Source: Saccoglossus kowalevskii
Taxonomy: Eukaryota; Hemichordata; Enteropneusta; Harrimaniidae
DNA length: 29,764 bases
Assembly: GCF_000003605.2 (NCBI RefSeq)
Contig: NW_003109589.1
Location: forward strand, 23,158 to 52,921
Direction of reading: 5' to 3'
In this document: in pieces, positions 1 through 10,516 of the stretch
How the letters are laid out: every line of letters starts with the position of its first letter
Numbering within the stretch: the stretch's first letter is position 1
Notes under the pieces: generated by a model
What the model was told of the DNA's origin: nothing
Databases searched by the model: none
Seen by the model: only the letters and a program-made list of their open reading frames with translations
Translations under genes and position numbers: made by a program

Positions 1-297
1 CAGCGCACGTAAAAAAACAGCATATTTTCGTAAGAGCAGTGGATTACCGAGGGATGACTATATATAATCAGAATAAGAAATGTTGTGTGAGAGTATTGTC
101 TGTCAATCGTCCCGTAACCTGTTTACGTGTATAATGACACGTACGAGTGAGTAAAAATGACAATGTTCGTTGTAAAATCGCAAATAAATAAATTATGATT
201 CATATGGCATTTTTTTGTCGTCATTGTTAATGCAACGTGTGCTAAAATCCGTATATCCAATTTATATTAGAGACTTAAATATCAAAGTGTGATATTT

Positions 298-745
298 GTT
301 CTTCGTTTTAAAGATTAGAGTGGGTTTTTTTTTTAAACAGAAGAACGAAGAAATAAGAATATATATGCTATGATTAAACAGTATGAACGATGACTGCATG
401 TAAATGTATCAAACTGTATGAAAGATGATTGCATGTAAATATATATATTTGAATATTAATGTGTAGTCTTTGTTCTTCCTTTTAAAGATAAGGGTGGGGG
501 TTTCTTTAAACAGAAGAACGAAGAATATATATGTTATGATTAAACTGTATGAACGATGACTGCTTGTAAATATATTTATTTGAATATTAATGTGTGGTCT
601 ATGTTGTTCGTTCTTTGTTTTAAAGATTAGTATGGGTGTTACTTTAAACAGAAGAACGAAGAGCGAAGAATATATATGTCATGATTAAACAGTATGAACG
701 TTCTTCGTTCTTTGTTCATCGGTTTAAACACACCCATCAAACACT
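298..745. repeat. Tandem repeat with a hairpin in every unit
   Basis: Three direct copies start near 298, 472 and 609, a spacing of about 138 bp; the first unit carries an extra internal duplication of roughly 36 bp around 390-435. Each unit opens with GTTCTTCGTTTTAAAG or a close variant. About 17 bases later comes its imperfect reverse complement, CTTTAAACAGAAGAACGAAG, so each unit can form a stem of about 16 bp (298-350, 472-525, 603-670). The remainder of the unit is AT-rich. A fourth, inverted half-copy (698-740) ends the array against the Mutator relic. Foldback-like or MITE-like origin is inference; I saw no clear target-site duplication. Confidence 0.8.
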
Positions 746-1261
746 TGACCTTTATTTTTAGATGAAAGAAAGCTGGGCCGACTTTTTGCTGTTCTGCTGC
801 AGCCTTCATTTGTATATTGGATTTCGAGATATCTACCCAGCCCGTGTCCATTTCGCTCGGCTACTGAAAATGTTCTTCTCTATAACATTGTTCAACATCG
901 ACATATCAATCAAACGCAACTCGCCGTTTCATATAAATCACCTCTTTTTTTATTAGTTTCGTCAGATGACAATTTTATATTTTCTTACGCGAAGCCGATA
1001 CAGGAATACCGTGAAACTCGTCGATACATGCGTTCTCACAGATGTTGTAGTCTGACTCTTCCGATTCACTAACCTGGCGACCTGGTTCATGGCTGTCGTG
1101 ACTATCTTTTTGTTCTCTGTTACCTTCCTCCTGGAATTGTTTTATCAGATCGTCTTCTTGGCAATGCCACGCACCTCGCATTGTTTCTTTTCACATTGAC
1201 GTTGTTATTCTCTTGATGTTCTATTTTTTCTATCACGTTTTCTCTTTGAGGTAAACAACAT
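736..1261 (-). pseudogene. Mutator-like transposase relic, N-terminal fragment
   Basis: On the minus strand, frames joined across stops and frameshifts match the first exon of the larger Mutator-like pseudogene at 11311-14138. The order is the same in both: a basic start (SKRKRDRKNR here, PRKRKRRKKK there), an acidic stretch (SESEESDYNI versus TESDESDFDI), a helix (DMSMLNNVIEK versus HMALLNGALEK), and GHGLGRYLEI versus HHGLGSQLEI. The match stops just after a VFD/VFE position near 736, where the hairpin repeat begins, so all catalytic parts are missing. Breaks include a stop after the basic start and several frame changes. The two copies differ at many positions, so they are separate old insertions or subfamilies. 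The start at 1261 is chosen by analogy with the basic N-terminus of the other copy. Confidence 0.65.
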
Positions 1262-2685
1262 GTGTCTTTTTGAAAGGTGCAGAGGAAGTGATCCTTTACG
1301 TAAAATTGGGAGGTTAAAAATAACAGCTCTTGTCAGCTATTATGACATTTAATTAAAAGCACTGCTATTTACATAGACTAACCAAGCATTTTTTAAAGTT
1401 ACAGCAAAGGAAACATTATTTCAATTTGGTAGATTATTGTATTGAGCACAGCCATGACCACAGATGGCAGTTAATATTTAGAATTATTTCACACAGTGTT
1501 TTTATGAATATTTAATTCTGAAGGGTTTTTGAATTGTAAAAGCCACACTACAATTCTACCCACAAATTCATAGTAATTTATTCAACAAAATACGGACGAG
1601 AATAATTAGAGCATTATGACTATCCACAATGCACATATAATCCAAAATGAGGTAAACACATATGTTTCCTACAAGAAAGGCAAAGATGATTTCAACAAAA
1701 AGATATGTCTATCACAGAGTCTATTTGGGACATACAAATAAATGCCAAATACGGACATTATTACACAATTTATGTAGGCCATATACTTAGCAAATACAGG
1801 GTTGAAGCAGCATGTGTCCATGTTGGCAAATACTTGGTAAATACAGGCGTTTAGACTGCACATAATTACGCCAACTATTTACATGAATTTGTCATGTATT
1901 TAAAAGAGTGTAATATACACAATATTCAGTTTTATCTTCTATATTGATATGTGTCATAGAATATTGTTTTTTGTGTTTTTTTATAAAGTACTTTTTGACA
2001 CTCTTATGTCAGTTAAAACAAAAGCTAAACTAATAAGAGTATTAAAACTGCACATTCACACATCCAAGCCTGAGCCGTGTAATGTGCTTGTTTTTGTTTT
2101 GTTTTTCGAATCTGATTCAATGTTTTCGAAAAATTTCAATTATAATTATAACATGATACTTGGAGTCCGAGAAGAAAAAATATCAAAAGCCATCACTTAA
2201 CACCAACTGTCTGGTATGGTGGTTTGGAAATCAAACAAATAAATCCATTTCACATATGATTATTTCAATCGTGTTTCCTGTATTTAAACGCCCATCATGG
2301 TTTCTATGCCATAGACACATAGACAACGTCAGTCAAAGAAACACACAGTGATCATTCTTAAAGCAAATAGAAAGATACATATAGCATAATCGAACTGATA
2401 TGCTGTATTGATTGGAACTTGGTGAAAACATTAAATATAAGTTTTATATGTGTATCAATCTACCCCATATATACAATTACATGAGTCAACTAATCCAGAC
2501 AACATAACATTGTTTATAATGCTCTGTAATTGAACTATATCATTAATCGTAACTTTTAAAGTAGGATCTTATGACTTTGTTAAATGGAATACAGTTATTC
2601 GCCTAGATGGAACAGAGAACTAGAGAACCTATGGTAATCCTATCAACAAGGATTTTCTTCAAATTAATATAACTATGCATAGTAA
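1262..2685. other. Intergenic, no gene seen
   Basis: No open frame here resembles a known protein. A short near-repeat ending in AAATACAGG occurs twice around 1785-1850. The 3' untranslated region of the sulfotransferase should lie at the right end, but I found no clear AATAAA on the minus strand. Confidence 0.5.
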
Positions 2686-3891
2686 TCAGACGCTATCAAC
2701 GTTATAAAGAAGATCGCCAACTAAAGACGTGGTATTATCCAATAACTGCTTTTCATTAGCAACTGAGATATAGCTGAACATTTTGAAGATGTCACTGGAA
2801 CACACCTCTTGAATTCGTACTACTTCTTCCATTTTCAATTTGTGTCTCCATTGTTCACTGTTATCTGTCAGGTCATATTGTTCAAATTGTTCTCCATCAC
2901 CAAAGATCGAATTCAAGACATCAAACCGCATTTTAAGTCCAATAAAATTATAAATCTTGGTAACTGTTTCTTTGCGTTTTCTCTCCAAGTCTTCATATCT
3001 TATCATCATATATTTATGTTTTAACCAGACCGGGTGCTCTAAGGGTGTGAAGTAATTAACTTTAAGCCAATGACAATAATCTGAGACAACTTCTTCCATT
3101 TTTGGATGGAGTTTAAATTCACCATAAATAACTTGGTTGAAGTGTTCATTTGGTGTGGTTATGTTAGTAAACCTCATTCTTGAAGCAGCCATGCCCCGTG
3201 GATCCCGAACAAGAAATATTATTCGAATATCATCACGTTTGATTAAATCTTCAGCTTCGAGTAATGAATATAGTCGACAAACTTTTATTAATCTATGCGA
3301 TTTTGATAGACAAACTGATGTAATAACATCATTGTTTATAGGATGTGGTAAATAGTTTAAATATGTCCGCGTTAAATAATACTCCATTTTGTTCAAACTA
3401 TGGAAAAAGTAGTTATATGCACTAAAATTGCAATTAAAGATATCGTGCATAAAATCTAAAAGTTCTTCCCTTATGGTACTTAGCTTCCAGATACTTTCCT
3501 CCATAATATGCCGGCCTCTGCCTCGCTGCACCATACCACCTGGTTCATGGACGCCAAAAACATCAGGATGTTTCGTTATATAACGTTCTGTAATTGTTGA
3601 TCCAGTTCTAAAGCGAGATTGAATCCACACATTTACTCGTGGTTGAGTAACTAGCTGCGAGGTAGCAGTTGTGGCTTGTATGTTTGCACGATGTTTTTGT
3701 TTTAATCTAGATATTCCTCGTATTGGCACATGATGAGTTATGCGGTTTAAAGGTGCTATGCTATTTGAAACATAACTTATAACACTAGGCGCCCTAAATA
3801 AGAGGTTCACATATATTGTGTAACAAACACAATATACAGAAAATGCAATACATAGTAGGCGGAGATACGTACGCATGTTATACCTTTTCAT
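2686..3891 (-). CDS. Carbohydrate sulfotransferase (GlcNAc/Gal/GalNAc 6-O type), Golgi type II membrane protein
   Basis: A single uninterrupted frame of 401 residues, about the usual length for the CHST1/CHST3-like group. These enzymes move sulfate from PAPS to a sugar hydroxyl in the Golgi lumen. Residues 1-9 are a short basic tail and about 10-32 a hydrophobic signal anchor, giving type II topology. The 5'-phosphosulfate loop is at about 91-99 (QSRFRTGST) and the 3'-phosphate site at about 224-238 (IIFLVRDPRGMAASR). A later conserved RYEDL lies at 298-302. N-glycosylation sequons are NFS (155), NIT (243) and NTT (386). The start is the first Met, just before the anchor. The frame has no introns; an AG on the minus strand about 10 bases upstream could be the acceptor of a 5' untranslated exon. 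Sugar specificity cannot be read from the sequence. Confidence 0.9.
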   Translation of the reverse strand: MKRYNMRTYLRLLCIAFSVYCVCYTIYVNLLFRAPSVISYVSNSIAPLNRITHHVPIRGISRLKQKHRANIQATTATSQLVTQPRVNVWIQSRFRTGSTITERYITKHPDVFGVHEPGGMVQRGRGRHIMEESIWKLSTIREELLDFMHDIFNCNFSAYNYFFHSLNKMEYYLTRTYLNYLPHPINNDVITSVCLSKSHRLIKVCRLYSLLEAEDLIKRDDIRIIFLVRDPRGMAASRMRFTNITTPNEHFNQVIYGEFKLHPKMEEVVSDYCHWLKVNYFTPLEHPVWLKHKYMMIRYEDLERKRKETVTKIYNFIGLKMRFDVLNSIFGDGEQFEQYDLTDNSEQWRHKLKMEEVVRIQEVCSSDIFKMFSYISVANEKQLLDNTTSLVGDLLYNVDSV

Positions 3892-4419
3892 CTTGATAAT
3901 AGACTGAATATTTGTTTGAACTGTTGTTGTTTCATTGTTTCAGAGTGGTAACAGCTTGGAGACTAACACATGGTGAGATTATGGTGACATCTACATACAT
4001 ATTATTCAATAATATCACAAACATGGCTATACTACATTTGTTATCTTTCTTGGTTATAACAGTATATTGATTGATGTATGGTATACATAAGTATATCCTT
4101 TCATCATAAGGAATATTGTGGTTTTTGACTTACATGGTCGGCTACTCACTAAGCAGTACAATAATAGCACATTCTGTCCACTCCCAAGCCCAAGAAATGA
4201 GCTTATAAATGGGTGATATGCACCTCCAATACAATGTATACAGACAATATAAATAAATTGACTAACTGTTAGCACACAATCTCTTAATAGTACTCCAATA
4301 CATTGCTTCATCTGATTACTGGTTGGTTATAAGTCTAAATCATTACTACTAGTGTTGGGATATCCTTGTCTGAAATGCTAAGATATGTATGTGTTGATGA
4401 TGTGTATTTATTTGTTTAA
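3892..4419. other. Upstream region of the sulfotransferase
   Basis: This should contain the sulfotransferase 5' untranslated region and promoter. I see no clear TATA box or CpG-rich patch. The 85-residue open frame at 4054-4311 (minus) is Cys- and Ile-rich and does not look coding. Confidence 0.35.
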
Positions 4420-4796
4420 AAAAAGCATTTGAAAGTATCAATCATAGATGTTTGCGATCAAAACTTAATGGAGTATAACGGAATCAGAGGGGTACCACTG
4501 GCCAGGTTCAAAAGCTGTTTTCAGCTGTTTATAAAAAAGTGGGCAGATCAAGAGTATCCCGCCCTCGGAACATTAGTTGATGTACTTTCAAGGATGAAAA
4601 TAAAGGCAGCAAAGAAAATTGCAATCATCAAATTCGAGATGACGACGTCAAAAGTGAAAACGAAGGTCTACTTAGAGATCTGCTACCGGAAGCTGTACAA
4701 CAAAAGGATATACCAAATAGTCCTAGTAATCTACAAGAAGAGAAAAATATAGTAAAAGATGACAGCCTTACCAGAGCAAAGGTTTTTTGCTGCTAG
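4420..4796 (+). pseudogene. Death-domain-like exon relic, frameshifted
   Basis: The frame from 4420 to about 4620 encodes a block with the spacing of the later helices of a death domain: hydrophobic positions, then RFKSCFQLFIKKWADQEYP, then ALGTLVDVLSRMK and AAKKIA. Around 4620 the coding signal moves to another frame, which reads as an acidic, coil-like tail (HQIRDDDVKSENEGLLRDLL and onward) to a stop at 4794-4796. Both frames look protein-like, so one indel probably separates them. Death domains mediate homotypic assembly in apoptosis and innate signalling. The family call rests on pattern only; the first helices are absent or in an exon I cannot see. It could be a decayed gene or an exon carried by a mobile element. 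Confidence 0.4.
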
Positions 4797-5037
4797 ATGT
4801 AAAGTTAATCAAAATAACACGTGTAAAACCACCATTTCTCCAATAAAGACAGTATTACTTAACAAGGCTAAAAACGTTATTCTACAGAAAAAAATGAGCT
4901 TTCTGGAAAAAGTAAAATCGAGGCACAAGAAACTATACAGTAAACTTAACGATGTACAAAAGAATAAATTAGACAAATATAAAATACGAAGAAAAGTATG
5001 CATACAAACAAGGCTCCTCAAGCAGGCTATTAATTAA
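4759..5037 (+). CDS. Lys-rich small open frame, unrecognised
   Basis: ATG to stop, 92 residues, very basic in the C-terminal two thirds (for example EKVKSRHKKLYSKLNDVQ). It overlaps the end of the death-domain-like relic in another frame and may be the continuation of that broken gene rather than a separate one. The composition looks more coding than the background but I recognise no family. Just downstream (5040-5080) the motif GCGGAAG recurs three times. Confidence 0.2.
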   Translation: MTALPEQRFFAARCKVNQNNTCKTTISPIKTVLLNKAKNVILQKKMSFLEKVKSRHKKLYSKLNDVQKNKLDKYKIRRKVCIQTRLLKQAIN

Positions 5038-5580
5038 GCAATAAGCGGAAGGTAACGCGGAAGTAAAAGCGGAAGGTTGGGCGAAATGAGTAATGTAAGT
5101 ACATAAACTTTGTAGTATTGATAAGTAAATCGGATCTTTGATCAAGTGTAAATTGAGATTACTTTTATGCAAATGTTGTGCTTGTGTTGGTTGTGTTTAT
5201 AAACAATCACACGTGGCAATGTTTTGAAATAGAAAAAAAATAAGCCTTTTAAAGTGGAGTTTTTGTAACGAATAAAAGCACAGCCATAGTTACTTTCCTT
5301 ACCATCAATAATTTGAAATAAAAAAAAAAATATTGGAAAAAAACATTAAACGTATGCTAACCCCTAAAAGACACCTCCTACTGTTTTAGATATTAAACAC
5401 CAATATTCCACAAATGTAGGCCTCAATGTCATCTATTCAGCCCTTGAAAAATTGTCCGCTCAAAACAGACACAGATCTAAGTTTCAACCCAACTTGCCAA
5501 ATTTGTTTTAACACAAAACAGCCATGGGAACTCGTTTGGCGCTCTCATTTGCAAACTTTTTCGTGGCTAACATCGAATCC

Positions 5581-6000
5581 CCTTCACTCAAAACTAAACC
5601 CTCCCAGACACTAACGACAAATATATGCCATGTTCTAGTCCATTATAATTACTACGTTTTCGTTCACTCTCTATGTCAAATTTTAATACCCAAACACCTT
5701 TTTCCACCGTTTACTTTCCCGATCGCCACTCCTCCCATTGTTTTATACCGTCCTAATACCTAATCCATGCTCGAAATCATCTTCTAAAAAAAATCTTTTT
5801 CATTGCATTTATTATTCCAAACTCCGCCTACCACATCAACCTCAAAAAACTATCGACCCACCCAAATATATATCTTTTTTAAAAACTACACGCACACATT
5901 TCCCCCGGCCGCCCAACAGTGTGTAAACAGAAACTAACGCCCATCAGTTACTTCTTTGTTGTTTTTATTGGTGAAAAACAACGCCCACCACATTAACACT
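5581..6000. other. Stretch with strong C-over-G strand skew
   Basis: A hand count gives about 127 C and 34 G on the plus strand over 420 bases, against near balance in most of the window. Open frames here are short and proline- or serine-rich, as expected from composition alone. The minus strand is G/A-rich and includes a TATAAAA-like string near 5744-5750. I recognise no gene, tRNA or mitochondrial protein in it. Confidence 0.6.
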
Positions 6001-6059
6001 AAAACAAGCGCCACTCTACTGAAACCATGCCTTAGTTTGAACACAGCAGGCTGCCCCGT

Positions 6060-6930
6060 TTGTGTACTCTCCTGTTATGGTTAACATGGTTTCGCTACTA
6101 TCTTGTATTATATGTAAAAATGATCGAAAGTTTGTTTCTCAATCGTGCTTCAACCGATCAACTCTATGTGTTGTATATAACATTTCAAGTCGTATGTTCA
6201 TATCAGAAAAATAATATAATTTTGATTAGTTATGTGGTTAGCCCCCATCTTTGAATTCGTTGAAACATAAATTGTACACTTACATGACCAAAAGTTTTGG
6301 CATTTTTATATCAAAAGTGCTTCGCCTGATCAGTTGTACATTTGTTATATAATATGAATAGCCATACCTTGTTGCAAGAAGAATTTTATAAGTTTAATAC
6401 ATCACGTGGTTTTGCCGCCATTTTTGTGGAAACGTACAATTACATGTGGCTCGATTGGGCTTACATTTTGTATGTGCATCCTTTTTTGTGATACATCCTT
6501 TCACACAAATTGAACATGTGTAAATTATGTAACTGTGCAACCATGCGGTGGGTTATATCCTCATTAATATGAATAACTGTCTTATTAAGATTATGTTAAA
6601 CAAGAGATCTGACTAAAAAAAACTATATGGTCATGTGAACTTATCAATATGATAACTGTCATATCTGAAACACTGTTGCAGAACAGGACATGCAACCAGG
6701 GTCATACTGAAGACATCTAACAAAATATGTAACTACCATAAGATATTACTTTATATGATCATGTAACCTCTTTAATATGAATAATCACATGGCTCATTTT
6801 ATATTCTGAAACCATATCTCGATAACCAAACCAGGTAAATACATGGAACCAACTGCATTTCGACCTTGTGTTGCTGATCATTCAAACTACCAGACTGTCT
6901 ATTATGTGACCTGGTTAATTATGAAATAGA
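6060..6930. repeat. Diverged repeated segments, non-coding
   Basis: Similar strings recur with substantial divergence. GTGCTTCAACCGATCAACT near 6146 resembles GTGCTTCGCCTGATCAGTT near 6316, both followed by a TATATAA-like run. Near 6640 and 6755 similar CATGTAAC/TCATGTGAAC and AATATGAATAA strings recur. No protein is seen. Confidence 0.3.
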
Positions 6931-7129
6931 ATCATGTTAGCTTGGGTCCCATTGACGCCGCTTGTGCATGTGTTTTGCAGGAGCTCTGTTATATCGAATA
7001 ATTTTAAGCCAGGTAAGTGCCTTATTGTTCAATTTCTTCACCGCTATGTTAGTGGTACATCATTTCTATTTTGGTATTTGTTTTCTTATGCAAATGATTG
7101 CTGTGATTTTTGGTTGATTTTATATTTCA

Positions 7130-8995
7130 GAACAACTACCGACGAATAGTTGGTTCAATGCGTACAATCCAACTGGAGTGCAAATCATGTGGACGACAAA
7201 CTCACATGCTCAAGCGCAAAGAATACATTAGTGGTTTGATAATGTAATACCTGGAGGTCACCCTTATTCTATATACCTCTCCACTGACGAGATGCGATGT
7301 TCTTCATTTAAACAGGTTGGTCTTATTCGAAAAAAATGTCCATGTACCGATAAAGTACAAAATCAAGAAAATACTACAAGCAGCAACAAAACAAATAATA
7401 TTAATAATGATAGACAAGTAACACTATTAAACGAAACGGAAAAAGCTTGTAATAATTCTTTCATAAATAACAATAAAATATGAGCTCAAGATGTTGGACA
7501 TATCCAAACTGATAATATTGAAACTAATGAAACAAGAAACAAACATATGGATGCAAATGAAACTGAGAATATTGAACTAATAAAATTGTAAAAACTGAAA
7601 TTTACCAAGTAGACGCAATGAAACATTGAATTTTGATACTGAACTGATCACCGATACCGCCAATAAATACATAAATACTGATGACGTTAGTAACTTTATT
7701 GATCCATTTGATACACAATAATACTTTGATATTGATGAAGTGAGCGAACGATTCCCTTTATCAAAAAAAATTACAACCCTAAAACGGCTAATGTGGTGAT
7801 ATAGAGATTGAGTTTATTTTCGCAGAAATATCTGATCTGCAAGACACCCACGAACAGGAAAAAATACACCTTCTGGGCTCATTACACTTTTAGATGACGT
7901 AAAATGGTCTGAAATGTTTCTAAAGCGTCTAGACTTTTGTTCAGATGCCCTTTTAAAAAAATAAAACAGACCGATTTGTTAATATTTCAACAGAAATTTT
8001 GAATTAATAATATACTACAGAACAACCTAAAAACTGAACAATATTGTACTGCACATCTATGTTGCATCTTATAATGTGTTCTTTTTCTCTGTACTGCTGT
8101 GACCCTTTTATAGGTCACGATTTTTTTTCGTCTCTTAATTGTAATAAAAATGTGTCTTACACTCTCCAAATATAACTCAACTGCTATCGATGAAAACATA
8201 GGCATGTGGTATATGGTATGGAGTTCACCCAAAATTACTTCACATGATGATGTTGCGTTTCCTACAAACCCAGTCCTACAAATACACAAATAAAACATAA
8301 TTCATCGGACGTCGTTATTATTGACCGCTTTCTGAATTTCAATGTCAATGTTGGAACCGAATACACAACTATATAATTAACTTTCTATACTATTGCAGTT
8401 TCTCAAGTCTATCATTACATGGAATGTAAATGGCTGTCGTGGCTTTCTTAAACGTCATGATATTTTGAACTTTTTAAAATAAAATCACAAAGCAGTGTTT
8501 TACTATCTGCAGGAGATGCCAGGCGGTTTGACGTGTTCCAATGTTTTTCTTTTCTCACGGTGATACCACGTCTGGGAGTGTCGCAATTACCATACATCCA
8601 GGTAATCAAATATATTTGCAGTGTTGTCAGTGGGCGTTTTTTTTCACTTAATGGTTTCATTTACATGGTGACGTGCAGAATTTTACTCAGAGGTGACAAT
8701 GGCTCTCAGCTCGACACTTTTTATGTAAATAAATTGTTAGCTTTACATGCTACAAGCGTGTCTATTAACCCGTCTTTTTACTACTCAGACCACAGGTTGG
8801 TCTAATGTCACAAAAACAAGTCATTACCCACTCTTCTTTATGGGGTTTTCAAAGCAGGCTACTTAATGATTCGATATATACCCATCTATTCAGATTTGGT
8901 GGGATATTGGGAAAAAATACGAAACAGTACACGCTACTTATACCAAATCGCAAACGCAATAAAGACACACGTGAACTTAAGGTAGCAGGATAATG
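7130..8995 (+). mobile_element. L1/Tx1-like LINE relic: ORF1 zinc knuckle plus ORF2 endonuclease, 5' and 3' truncated
   Basis: From 7130 one frame, broken by one stop, reads an ORF1 end: PYSIYLSTDEMRC followed by a degraded CCHC knuckle (SFKQVGLIRKKCP). An Asn- and Asp-rich tail follows in changing frames (for example NKYINTDDVSNFIDPFD near 7660). ORF2 starts near 8406 with the APE endonuclease entry motif ITWNVNGCRGFLKRHDILNF. A shortened middle follows, then GSQLDTFYVNKLL and the SDHRLV active-site motif near 8790-8803. A LWGFQSRLLNDSIYTHLFR linker typical of L1-type ORF2 lies around 8840-8895. Reverse transcriptase is absent. APE endonuclease nicks target DNA for target-primed reverse transcription. 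This copy is dead: many stops, frameshifts and internal loss in the endonuclease. Confidence 0.8.
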
Positions 8996-9810
8996 TTTTG
9001 CATGGAAAATGTAAACACCTATAATCGGAATAAATTATACAAGTAACCATACAATCTATATATGTTTAGAAAGTCCTTGACTGGTACATTTCTATTATTA
9101 ATATTTTGTGAACATTGTGTTTGTTTTGGCGTCACGTGATTCTGAAAATTGGCGGGGCTGATAATTATTTAATGAGAATACAATTTTAATTGTCATCTCT
9201 ACAGTCATTCATGCGATCAAAAACTTTACACTGTTTTGAAGCAAATGTCATGAAGTTTTAATCCGTATTTCTATTTTCCGAAAATCAGAAATTTCTAGCA
9301 TGTTTTTTGGTTTGTGTATACCGATGGTTTGCGCGAGGTTTGTGAAAAAACTCAATAAAATGTTTCAAATATGTAAATACGGATAGGAAGCCAACATATT
9401 CGTGAGTAAGAAAAGCTAAACGGTGACATTGTAGCGCTATTCACTGAAACGCCATTTAAAATTAGGTCAACGGTAATTGCCAGAAACCGAACACCGAGAA
9501 ATCGGCACTTTTATGATTTTAAAATTTAATCTACGTTAACTCCCGTTTTAGCAGCAGAATTTACATGGGCTAATTGTAAATGAATTACTTTGAAAGTTAT
9601 TTTTTTGAGAAAAATCATGAACCGACATTTATATACCTGTGAAAAACGTTGTTTTCTTTCACGCTATGGAGTTTTGTGACGGTCTGTGCTGATAACGGTT
9701 CTGTTTGCAAGTAACAAACAACACAGAAACTACACTTGGCAGTTGAAGTGTTTGCAAATAGAGTGTATTTATGTTTGGGCCATTGTATTTGTAAACTTAT
9801 TAGTTCAAGC
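8996..9810. other. Intergenic, possible promoter side of the 9811 block
   Basis: No protein similarity seen. It contains one perfect E-box palindrome TCACGTGA at 9132-9139 and becomes more CpG-rich toward 9800-9960. Confidence 0.35.
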
Positions 9811-9966
9811 ATGCCACGATATTCGAAGTCTCCTGGAGGCAGAAAAACACCTTCCGACACCAATTGCCAGACCCCCGCGAGCAAACTTGCGCGGCAAATG
9901 AAATGGCGGCTGTGGGTTTTTTTTAAGTCCGGGTTTGAGTTAACTCTCAACACGAAAATATTGTAA
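9811..9966 (+). CDS. Possible first exon of an unrecognised gene, basic N-terminus
   Basis: ATG at 9811 opens 51 codons; the first 33 are rich in Arg, Lys, Ser, Pro and Thr (MPRYSKSPGGRKTPSD and on). The later part turns into a low-quality tail (WVFFKSGF), suggesting that a real exon would end near 9900. It overlaps a YY1-like string AAATGGCGGC at 9901-9910. I recognise no family and see no strong splice donor. Confidence 0.25.
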   Translation: MPRYSKSPGGRKTPSDTNCQTPASKLARQMKWRLWVFFKSGFELTLNTKIL

Positions 9967-10160
9967 ATCAGTTAGCCAGCGAGTCCGTTTTTGTTGGACT
10001 TGTTATTTTCTGTAGGGTCCATTTGTAGTGTTCGTGCACATTTATCTTTCATTTTATCTGAATAAGCCTAAAGTGTTTTTCAGACGATTTCGAAAAGTAC
10101 GCCGTCCCATGTCAACCAAGTGTACGTCTGATAGCACATTTATATACACGTTTTTTGCAG

Positions 10161-10275
10161 GTACGATGGGAAAAGTTTTTGTGATATGGTGGATATGAAA
10201 TTGGTCAGACTGAAACATAAATTTCGCGATCAGAAGAAAACCCGGTACATAATTTACACGTCGTGGTGGTGGTGA
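10161..10275 (+). other. Candidate coding exon, unrecognised
   Basis: A good acceptor, TTTTTTGCAG, ends at 10160. The frame then reads a protein-like block YDGKSFCDMVDMKLVRLKHK, followed by a basic stretch, before a TGA at 10273-10275. Possible donors GTGAGA lie near 10271 and 10286. The donor and its phase with the next exon are not settled. Confidence 0.25.
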
Positions 10276-10516
10276 GAATTGAAGGTGAGATTTTAATAGT
10301 AACTTTTCTCCGAAATAGGCCCGGGGGATTACGCTAATCACATACGACTATATATTGTCTGTGTAAATATTTATAATTATAGAGAAAGTCATTCTATTTT
10401 TACTTCTCGATTGCTTTCGTGTAAGTAACGAACCAGATGTTTTGCTGCCTGCCTGTTTCACACTTCTCCTTAACTAAAATATCAATTATTTTCATTGTTT
10501 TTATTTCACACTACAG

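Noticed and set aside
639-851. 70-residue minus-strand open frame
   Set aside because: It runs through the Mutator relic in the wrong frame; the matching frame reads GHGLGRYLEI.
975-1181. Independent 68-residue acidic protein
   Set aside because: It aligns in order with the acidic part of the Mutator exon 1, so it was folded into the relic at 736-1261.
5426-5926. Overlapping plus-strand frames with Pro/Ser-rich peptides
   Set aside because: Explained by the C-rich, G-poor composition, which depletes stops; no motif is seen.
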